Below, piece after piece: positions 1 through 6,744 of a stretch of DNA of 64,000 bases. The position numbers and the translations under genes are program-made. Position 1 is the first letter of the stretch. The number at the start of each line of letters is the position of its first letter. Location: contig DUMS01000081.1 in assembly GCA_012839745.1 (NCBI GenBank), forward strand, positions 46,579 through 110,578, given 5' to 3'. Origin of the DNA: Tissierellia bacterium (GTDB lineage: Bacteria; Bacillota; Clostridia; Tissierellales; Tepidimicrobiaceae). Below the pieces are notes generated by a model. It searched no databases. It saw only the letters and a list, made by a program, of their open reading frames with translations, and was not told where the DNA came from.

Positions 1-302
1 TAAATAATAGTATATTTGATGTTTACCTAATGTTTGCATTTGGAATCTTAGGATATTTTATGAACAAGATAAATATGCCTACAGCACCTATGGTAGTTGG
101 GATGATTTTAGGACAGATGTTGGATACAAGTTTACATCAATCTTTGCTAATAGGCCAAGACAGTTGGGCAGTGTTCATTAAGAATCCTATTTCAGCAGCA
201 TTATTGTTTATTGCTTTAGTTTCAATATTGCAGTCAACACCTTTGTTTTCAATAATTAAGAGAAAGATAAAGTCTAAAAAAAGCGATGAAGCTTTAGGCT
301 AA
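1..302 (+). CDS. TctA-family tripartite tricarboxylate transporter permease, C-terminal fragment
   Basis: The window opens inside this gene; the reading frame is open from base 3 and ends at 302, so only about 100 residues are visible. TctA is the large membrane subunit of tripartite tricarboxylate transporters, which import carboxylates such as citrate or sugar acids with a periplasmic-type binding protein (TctC) and small subunit (TctB). The fragment shows a hydrophobic FAFGILGYFMNK segment, then MPTAPMVVGMILG, which matches the conserved Gly/Pro-rich C-terminal region of TctA, a last membrane helix (SAALLFIALVSIL) and a short basic tail. It ends 17 bases before the dehydratase gene and probably heads the same operon, supplying the acid that the downstream enzymes use. 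The substrate cannot be told from this fragment. Confidence 0.8.
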   Translation, partial: NNSIFDVYLMFAFGILGYFMNKINMPTAPMVVGMILGQMLDTSLHQSLLIGQDSWAVFIKNPISAALLFIALVSILQSTPLFSIIKRKIKSKKSDEALG

Positions 303-318
303 ATTATAGGAGGTTAAG

Positions 319-1977
319 ATGGTGGATCTTAGGAGTAAGAATATGTTAGATGGCCTTTCAGGAGCTTATCCTCGTAGCATATATAAGGCTATGGGGTACG
401 AAGAGAAGGACTTTAAGAAACCTTTAATTGGTGTGGTTAATTCTTGGACAGAAGCTAATCCAGGACATGCACATCTTAGACAATTAAGTGAATATGTAAA
501 AAGAGGAATTTGGTCTAATGGTGGAATGCCTGTAGAATTCAACACTATAGCACCATGCGATGGCATAGCACAGGGCAAAGGGATGCATTATATTCTACCT
601 AGTAGAGATATCATATGTGCATCTATAGAGTTAATGGTAGAAGCCAATCAATTCGATGGATTAGTAATGCTTTGTTCATGCGATAAGATAGTGCCAGGAA
701 TGCTTATGGCAGCTGCTTCTTTGAATTTGCCTACTATATTTTTGACTGGCGGTCCAATGGAGCCTTATACACACAATGGCGAAGATTTAATTCTAAGTGA
801 TGTCAAAGAAGCCATGGGAAGATTTAAAGCAGGAATTATTGATGAAAAGGAGTTTAAAACAATTGAAGATCAAACATGCCAAACCTGTGGAGCTTGTGGC
901 ATGATGGGCACAGCTAACACTATGGGGACTGTTGTAGAAGCTATGGGGTTGTCACTTCCAGGTTGTGGAACAATTAGTGCAGTAGCTTCAGCAAGGCTAA
1001 GACTTGCAAAGATGACAGGTGAAAGAATAGTTGATATGGTAAGGGAAGGCTTAAATTCAAATAAGATAATGACTAAAGATAATATAGAGAATGCCATTAA
1101 ATACATATTGGCAATTGGTGGATCATCAAATGCTATACTACATATACCTGCTATAGCAAAACAGTTAGGCGTGGAATGTAATATTGAGTTATTTGATAAA
1201 TTGAGTAGAGAAACTCCTTTATTAGCAAAATTCAAACCTGCATCGAAATATACATTGAAAGACTTCCATAATGCTGGTGGAGTACAGGCTTTGCTTAAAT
1301 CATTGTCACCAAAACTTAATCTTAATGTTTTAACGGTTACAGGTAAGACTATTGGTGAAAACCTAGAAAAAGTAGACTTTATCGAAACTGATGTTATACG
1401 TAGCTTAGACAATCCTTTAGCTTCAGAAGGAGGAATAGCGGTTTTAAAGGGAAATTTAGCTCCTAAAGGAGCAATAGTAAAGCAATCAGGAGTATCAGAT
1501 AAAATGATGGTTCATAGAGGACCTGCTAAAATTGCGAATTCGGAAGAAGAAGTAAGAGAACTATTGCTTAATGGCAGAGTAAAGCATGGCGATGTATTAA
1601 TAATTAGATATGAAGGCCCTAAAGGTGGTCCAGGGATGAGAGAATTATCTATTCCTGCAGCCTTATTAGTTGGAATGGGATTAGGCGATTCTGTTGCTAT
1701 GGTTACTGATGCAAGATATTCAGGAGCAACTAGGGGCCCATGTATTGGTTATGTAACTCCTGAGGCTGCTGATGGTGGGCCTATAGCCATTGTTGAGGAA
1801 GGAGATATTATAAGCATAGATATCCCTAATAGATCTATTAATATTGAAATTTCTGATGAAGAAATAAATGATAGATTATCAAAGTGGAAGTACGAACCAA
1901 AGAAAGAGTTAAAAGGTTTTTTGAGAACATATCAAAAGATTGTAAGTGCTGCAAATGAAGGAGCTACTATCTATTAA
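319..1977 (+). CDS. IlvD/Edd-family dehydratase, probably a sugar-acid dehydratase rather than housekeeping dihydroxy-acid dehydratase
   Basis: 552 residues, normal for the family, which removes water from 2,3-dihydroxy acids to give 2-keto-3-deoxy acids using an iron-sulfur cluster and Mg. ATG at 319 follows AGGAGG. Visible family motifs are [10 protein letters not shown] (C121, D122), [14 protein letters not shown] (C187, C190, C193) and [11 protein letters not shown]. Canonical IlvD and arabinonate dehydratases carry a first cluster cysteine in an NPCNxH-like motif near residue 50; here the region reads NPGHAH (G49), and a different cysteine occurs at C80 in APCDGIAQG, where IlvD usually has VSDGIxMG. 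No other branched-chain amino acid genes are nearby; the neighbours are TctA, UxaA and a LarA homologue. I therefore prefer a sugar-acid role, but automated annotation would probably say ilvD. The substrate is unknown. Confidence 0.8.
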   Translation: MVDLRSKNMLDGLSGAYPRSIYKAMGYEEKDFKKPLIGVVNSWTEANPGHAHLRQLSEYVKRGIWSNGGMPVEFNTIAPCDGIAQGKGMHYILPSRDIICASIELMVEANQFDGLVMLCSCDKIVPGMLMAAASLNLPTIFLTGGPMEPYTHNGEDLILSDVKEAMGRFKAGIIDEKEFKTIEDQTCQTCGACGMMGTANTMGTVVEAMGLSLPGCGTISAVASARLRLAKMTGERIVDMVREGLNSNKIMTKDNIENAIKYILAIGGSSNAILHIPAIAKQLGVECNIELFDKLSRETPLLAKFKPASKYTLKDFHNAGGVQALLKSLSPKLNLNVLTVTGKTIGENLEKVDFIETDVIRSLDNPLASEGGIAVLKGNLAPKGAIVKQSGVSDKMMVHRGPAKIANSEEEVRELLLNGRVKHGDVLIIRYEGPKGGPGMRELSIPAALLVGMGLGDSVAMVTDARYSGATRGPCIGYVTPEAADGGPIAIVEEGDIISIDIPNRSINIEISDEEINDRLSKWKYEPKKELKGFLRTYQKIVSAANEGATIY

Positions 1978-1991
1978 GGGGGATAGACAAC

Positions 1992-2258
1992 ATGTATAAA
2001 AAGATGCTTATAATAAATGAAAAAGATAATGTTGGAGTTTTACTAGAAGATTGTAAAGCAGGCGAAGTTTGTCGTTATAGGGATATAGATGTAAAGGCTC
2101 TAGAAGATATTCAATTTGGCCATAAAATAGCATTAAAGGATATGTCTAGTGGAGACATAGTCTATAAATATGGAGAAGAAATAGGATATGCACTAGAGAA
2201 TATAGCAAAAGGACAGTGGATTCATAATCATAACATGGGTTGTAGAAGAGGAAAATAG
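1992..2258 (+). CDS. uxaA: UxaA-family dehydratase, small SAF-domain subunit
   Basis: 88 residues matching the N-terminal SAF domain of altronate/galactarate dehydratases, which in many Firmicutes is a separate small subunit. SAF domains bind substrate or help hold the active site of the large subunit. The end of the protein, WIHNHNMGCRRGK, is the conserved His/Asn-rich tail of the domain. The gene lies 14 bases after the IlvD-like gene with a GGGGG-rich ribosome site and ends 12 bases before its large-subunit partner, so the two are surely co-translated. The family acts on hexonates such as D-altronate or D-galactarate; which one is used here cannot be read from sequence. Confidence 0.85.
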   Translation: MYKKMLIINEKDNVGVLLEDCKAGEVCRYRDIDVKALEDIQFGHKIALKDMSSGDIVYKYGEEIGYALENIAKGQWIHNHNMGCRRGK

Positions 2259-2270
2259 GGGGCGACAGTT

Positions 2271-3434
2271 ATGCAATTTATGGGTTATAAAAGAAAAAAC
2301 GGACAAGTCGGAGTTAGAAATTATATAGGTATTATTCCTTCTGTATTTTGTGCAAATAGAGTGGCTAAATTAATTGCAGAGCAAGTAGAAGGTGCAGTTT
2401 ATTTAAATCATCCTGTGGGATGCAGTCAAGTGGGTGAAGATTTAGAAATTACAGCAAGAACTCTAATTGCCATGGGTAACCATCCTAATATTGCTGCTGT
2501 ATTAGTGGTTGGGTTAGGATGTGAAAGATTTACACCAGATGAATTTGTAAGAAGAGTTTCAAAATCTCTTAAACCTGTTGAAAAAGTAGTAATTCAAGAA
2601 GAAGGGGATACTTTAAAAGCAATTGAAAAAGGTGTGAGAATAGCAAAAAAATGGGCAGCAGAATTTTCGATGCAAGAAAGAGTTCCTTGTGATATAAAAG
2701 ATTTGATTGTTGGTGTAAAATGTGGAGGTACCGATGCTACATCTGGAATAGCTGCTAACCCAGCGGTAGGAGTAATGTCAGATTTGGTTGTAGATAATGG
2801 AGGTACTGTTTTATTTTCTGAAGTTACTGAGTTGCTGGGAGCAGAACATATTTTGGCAGATAGAGCAGTCAGCGAAGAAGTAGCTAATGATATTAGAAAT
2901 ACTATTCTAAAAACGGAAGATAAGCTGAGGGAAATAGGAACAAAAAAAGAGTTTTGTCATAGAGGAGCACTAATATCTACTGGAAATTTTGATGGTGGAG
3001 TAAGCTCAGTGGTAGAAAAAGCCTTAGGTGGAATATATAAATCAGGTACAAGGCCTATTGAAGGTGTGGTAGGGTATGCTGAAAAACCAGAAAAGCTGGG
3101 TGGAGTATATTTAATGAATTCCCCAGGTCATGATGGTGAAGTTGTAACAAGTTTTGTTGGTGGAAGCGCACAAGTTATTGTATTTACTACAGGTAGAGGT
3201 ACTCCTACAGGATTTCCATTTGTTCCGGTAATTAAGGTTACTGGTAATTCTTATACATTTGAAAAGATGAATGAGAACATTGATATAAATGCTGGTACTA
3301 TAATTAGCGAGGGTGAAAGTATTGAATCAAAAGGGAAAGAAATATTCAATTTTTTAATTGAAGTTGCTTCAGGTAAAAAGACTAAAGCAGAAATATTAAA
3401 GCATGATGAATTGTTCTGTATAACTAGGGTTTAG
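2271..3434 (+). CDS. uxaA: UxaA-family dehydratase, large catalytic subunit
   Basis: 387 residues, the size of split UxaA large subunits. The family dehydrates D-altronate (or related aldonates and aldarates) to 2-keto-3-deoxy acids using a catalytic metal. Visible markers are GYKRKNGQVGVRNY at the start, HPVGCSQVGEDLE, a VGLGCERF motif, KCGGTDATSGIAANPAVG in the middle and SPGHDGEVVTSFVGGSAQ near the C-terminus, all typical. It sits directly behind the SAF subunit. Two dehydratases of unrelated families in one operon suggests either two successive dehydrations or a branched pathway for several sugar acids; that is inference. Confidence 0.87.
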   Translation: MQFMGYKRKNGQVGVRNYIGIIPSVFCANRVAKLIAEQVEGAVYLNHPVGCSQVGEDLEITARTLIAMGNHPNIAAVLVVGLGCERFTPDEFVRRVSKSLKPVEKVVIQEEGDTLKAIEKGVRIAKKWAAEFSMQERVPCDIKDLIVGVKCGGTDATSGIAANPAVGVMSDLVVDNGGTVLFSEVTELLGAEHILADRAVSEEVANDIRNTILKTEDKLREIGTKKEFCHRGALISTGNFDGGVSSVVEKALGGIYKSGTRPIEGVVGYAEKPEKLGGVYLMNSPGHDGEVVTSFVGGSAQVIVFTTGRGTPTGFPFVPVIKVTGNSYTFEKMNENIDINAGTIISEGESIESKGKEIFNFLIEVASGKKTKAEILKHDELFCITRV

Positions 3435-3474
3435 CAATTAACGATTAAAAAATGTTAGCAGTGAGGGGAAAACA

Positions 3475-4743
3475 ATGGATATTTTTGAAAAGCTATTAGG
3501 AGATGTGCCTATACCAAAATTTGTAAAGGTTAGACAGAATTTTGAGAGACCTAAAATAGAAAACCTAGAGGAGGAAATAACACAACAACTTAAAAATAAA
3601 TCATTTTTAAATAAAGTTAATAAGGGAGATAAAATTGCTATAACTGCTGGTAGTAGGGGTATAGCAAATATAAATAGAGTTATTAAGGAAGTTGTAAGAA
3701 ATATTAAAGAGGTTGGAGGAGAACCTTTTATAGTTCCCGCCATGGGTAGTCACGGCGGTGCTAATGCAGATGGGCAAATTAAAGTTTTATATAGTTTAGG
3801 GATAACAGAAGAATTTTGCGGAGCTCCAATCAGGTCTTCTATGGAGGTAGTAGAATTAGGCAAAACTAAAAATGGATTACCTGTATATATGGATAAGTAT
3901 GCCAATGAAGCCGATGGTATTGTAGTAATTAATCGTATTAAACCTCATGTTGGATTTCGTGGACCTTATGAAAGTGGCATAGTGAAGATGATAACCATTG
4001 GATTAGGGAAGCAAAAAGGTGCTGAAGTTTGTCATCAATTAGGATTTGGAAAAATGGCTACAAATTTACCTGAAATAGCTAGTGTAGTTATTGAAAAGAA
4101 AAATATCATATTTGCCATGGGATTATTAGAAAATGCTTATGATGAAACATATAAAATTGTAACTATGAATAAAGATGAAATTTTAGACTTAGAACCTATG
4201 CTACAAGCCGAATCTAAAAGGATGACAGCAAAAATTTATTTTGATAAGTTTGATGTTTTAATTGTAGACGAAATAGGAAAGAATATTACGGGAACTGGCA
4301 TGGATACAAACACTATAGGTAGATATCATACTCCTTATGCTACTGGGGGGCCTGAAATTAAAAAAATAGTTGTTCTAGATTTAACTGATGAATCCCATGG
4401 TAATGGAAATGGTATTGGGTTGGCAGATTTTACGACAAGAAGATTTTTCAATAAGATGAAATTTGACCAAACATATCCAAACTCTATTACATCTACTGTT
4501 CAAAAGACAATAAAAATTCCTATGGTTTTAGACACAGATAAGCTTGCCATACAAGGTGCAATAAAGACTAGTAATTTAGAGGATAAAACTAAAGTTAAAA
4601 TAGTAAGAATCAAAAATACTTTAAAATTGGAATATATATTCATTTCGGAAAGCTTAATAGAAGAAGCTAAAGCAAATCCTAATTTAGAAATATTAAGCGA
4701 ACCAGCAGAATTAAATTTTGATATAAATGGAAATCTTTTTTGA
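3475..4743 (+). CDS. LarA-like nickel-pincer-cofactor racemase/epimerase (DUF2088 family)
   Basis: 422 residues, the length of LarA, the lactate racemase that carries a covalently tethered nickel-pincer nucleotide on a lysine. The lysine and three histidines of the LarA active site seem to be present: H93 (GSHGG), H158 (KPHVG), K171 and H187 (EVCHQ). The 16-residue spacing from K171 to H187 equals K184-H200 of Lactiplantibacillus LarA, and H93-H158 (65) is close to H108-H174 (66), whereas H158 to K171 is three residues longer than in LarA. The LarA superfamily includes racemases and epimerases for lactate, malate, phenyllactate and gluconate-type acids. In this operon a 2-epimerase of an aldonic acid fits best. 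ATG at 3475 follows GAGGGGA. The cofactor genes larB, larC and larE are not in the window and must lie elsewhere if the enzyme is active. Confidence 0.78.
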   Translation: MDIFEKLLGDVPIPKFVKVRQNFERPKIENLEEEITQQLKNKSFLNKVNKGDKIAITAGSRGIANINRVIKEVVRNIKEVGGEPFIVPAMGSHGGANADGQIKVLYSLGITEEFCGAPIRSSMEVVELGKTKNGLPVYMDKYANEADGIVVINRIKPHVGFRGPYESGIVKMITIGLGKQKGAEVCHQLGFGKMATNLPEIASVVIEKKNIIFAMGLLENAYDETYKIVTMNKDEILDLEPMLQAESKRMTAKIYFDKFDVLIVDEIGKNITGTGMDTNTIGRYHTPYATGGPEIKKIVVLDLTDESHGNGNGIGLADFTTRRFFNKMKFDQTYPNSITSTVQKTIKIPMVLDTDKLAIQGAIKTSNLEDKTKVKIVRIKNTLKLEYIFISESLIEEAKANPNLEILSEPAELNFDINGNLF

Positions 4744-4846
4744 TAAAATTATATAAGGTGTTCATCGTAACAGAAAGCTAATAGAATAATTTTATGATTG
4801 CATAGTAAAAATAGGTAATATAAATAACAGATGATAAAAAATAGAG

Positions 4847-4888
4847 ATAATACTCCCTTCATATGATAAATATGGAAGGGAGTATTAT
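4847..4888 (+). terminator. Rho-independent-type hairpin after the sugar-acid operon
   Basis: A 15-base arm (ATAATACTCCCTTCA) and its complement flank a short AT-rich loop, and the region after it is T/A-rich. It lies about 100 bases after the racemase stop and before phosphoglucomutase. The T-tract is interrupted, so termination may be partial. Confidence 0.65.
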
Positions 4889-4957
4889 ATTATGTTATAA
4901 TATAAAAAGCTAATAAGGGGAAACTTATGGTAAATAATGAATTATAGGAGGTTTGGC

Positions 4958-6649
4958 ATGGATTATATAGAAAAATACAAATACTGGGTAACGAATGAAT
5001 TTTTTGATGCTGACACAAAAAAGGAGCTGGAAGCTATTAAGGATAACGAAGAGGAGATAAAAAGCAGATTTTACAAGGACTTAACCTTTGGAACTGCTGG
5101 GTTGAGAGGGATTATTGGTGCTGGCACCAATAGAATGAATAGATATACTGTAGCCTTAGCCACCCAGGGATTGGCAGATACCATATTGGGGAAGGAAGGC
5201 AATGCCAAGGATAGGGGAGTGGCAATAGCCTATGATGTAAGGCATTTTTCCAGGGAATTTGCAGATATAGCAGCAAGAGTTCTGGCAGCCAATGGGATAA
5301 AGGTATATCTATTTGATGATATAAGGCCAACGCCTTTACTGTCCTACACCATTAGGAAGCTAAACACCATTTCAGGAATAGTTATAACTGCCAGCCATAA
5401 TCCAAAGGACTATAACGGATATAAGGTCTACTGGGAGGAAGGGTCTCAAATACTAGACGATATAGCAACAGAAATACTTAGTAATATAAACAAAATAAAG
5501 GATTTTTCAGATATTAAGCTTATAAGCCTAGAAGAGGGACTCGAAAATGGACTTGTAGAGTATATTGGTAAGGAAATAGACGAACAGTACATAGAAGATG
5601 TAGTGAATTCAAGCCTAAGAGATGATGTGGATAAGAATATAAGTGTAGTATACAGCCCCCTCAACGGAACAGGAAATAAACTTGTAAGAAGAGTTCTTAA
5701 GGAAAGAGGATTTACTAACGTATTTGTAGTACCTGAACAGGAAAACCCGGACCCAGATTTTAAAACAGTAGGCTACCCAAACCCTGAGGATGTAAAAGCC
5801 TTTGAGTATTCTGAAAGGTACGGAAAGGAAAGGAATGCAGACATACTATTGGCTACAGACCCTGACTGCGACAGAGTAGCATGTATGGTCAAAGATAAAA
5901 GAGGAGAATTTGTACCCCTAAATGGAAATCAGATTGGTTCATTGCTGGTAAACTATATATTGTCTTCAAGGCATGGATCAGGTACTATTCCCCAAAATGC
6001 TGCTATAGTGAAGAGTATTGTAACCGGAGACTTAAGCAAGGCTATAGCAGAAAAATATAATGTAAAAACCATAGAAACACTGACAGGATTTAAGCATATA
6101 TGCGGTAAGGCCAATGAATTTGACAGAACCGGGGAATACACATTTATATTTGGATATGAAGAGAGCATTGGGTATGTATACGACACATTTGTAAGGGATA
6201 AGGATGGAGTCATATCATCAATGCTAATAGTTGAAATGGCAGCATATTATAAAAAACAGGGAAAAACGCTACTGGATGTATTGGAAGAGCTATACAATGA
6301 GCATGGGTATTATTTGAACAATCTCATATCAATAGTTCTTGAAGGCATAGAGGGAAGCGAAAGGATTCAGCGCATAATGGAATCCTTCAGAAATAATCCT
6401 ATTACTGAAATTGGGGATATGAAACTTATAAACACTATTGATTACTTAAAGGATGAGACTGATACTCCTAAATCAGATGTGTTAAAGTACTACTTTGATG
6501 ATGGTTCCTGGTATGCCATTAGGCCTTCAGGAACGGAGCCTAAATTGAAAATATATATCTATTCAAAGGGAAATGATAATTTCTTGGCTGAGAAGAAGAT
6601 AAAGGATATTGAAAAGAGAGTTATGGAGAAAATAGAATCTGTGAAATAG
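4958..6649 (+). CDS. pgm: Phosphoglucomutase / phosphomannomutase
   Basis: Interconverts glucose 6-phosphate and glucose 1-phosphate (or the mannose pair) through a phosphoserine enzyme. With the start at ATG 4958, six bases after AGGAGG, it has 563 residues, typical of Firmicute PgcA-type enzymes; an in-frame ATG at 4937 lies ahead of the ribosome site and is rejected. All family motifs are present: TASHNPKDYNGYK with the phosphorylated serine at about 146, the metal loop DPDCDR at about 301-306, the sugar-binding GYEESIGY, and the phosphate-binding RPSGTEPKLKIYI near the C-terminus. The next two genes make a nucleotide sugar and a beta-1,2-glucan, so supply of glucose 1-phosphate is the likely local role. 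It ends in its own terminator. Confidence 0.93.
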   Translation: MDYIEKYKYWVTNEFFDADTKKELEAIKDNEEEIKSRFYKDLTFGTAGLRGIIGAGTNRMNRYTVALATQGLADTILGKEGNAKDRGVAIAYDVRHFSREFADIAARVLAANGIKVYLFDDIRPTPLLSYTIRKLNTISGIVITASHNPKDYNGYKVYWEEGSQILDDIATEILSNINKIKDFSDIKLISLEEGLENGLVEYIGKEIDEQYIEDVVNSSLRDDVDKNISVVYSPLNGTGNKLVRRVLKERGFTNVFVVPEQENPDPDFKTVGYPNPEDVKAFEYSERYGKERNADILLATDPDCDRVACMVKDKRGEFVPLNGNQIGSLLVNYILSSRHGSGTIPQNAAIVKSIVTGDLSKAIAEKYNVKTIETLTGFKHICGKANEFDRTGEYTFIFGYEESIGYVYDTFVRDKDGVISSMLIVEMAAYYKKQGKTLLDVLEELYNEHGYYLNNLISIVLEGIEGSERIQRIMESFRNNPITEIGDMKLINTIDYLKDETDTPKSDVLKYYFDDGSWYAIRPSGTEPKLKIYIYSKGNDNFLAEKKIKDIEKRVMEKIESVK

Positions 6650-6651
6650 GG

Positions 6652-6685
6652 AAAACCTCCAGGATGATAAATCCTGGAGGTTTTT
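6652..6685 (+). terminator. Rho-independent terminator after phosphoglucomutase
   Basis: The arms AAAACCTCCAGGA and TCCTGGAGGTTTT pair perfectly around the loop TGATAAA and are followed by a run of T. It lies three bases after the stop codon, so the next gene probably has its own promoter or depends on readthrough. Confidence 0.9.
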
Positions 6686-6744
6686 ATATGTATAAAAAAA
6701 GTTCCTAAGTACAAAATAGATTATATCACTATTATGTTAAGGGA

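Noticed and set aside
870..1412. Long open frame on the minus strand inside the dehydratase gene (180 codons)
   Set aside because: It lies fully antisense to a gene with clear family motifs, has no ribosome site and reads as low-complexity hydrophobic sequence.
319..1977. Straight annotation as ilvD for branched-chain amino acid synthesis
   Set aside because: The altered first cysteine and the sugar-acid neighbours argue against it, although the possibility is not excluded.
4744..4936. Small gene or RNA between the racemase and phosphoglucomutase
   Set aside because: Only a terminator-type hairpin is visible and no frame with a ribosome site.
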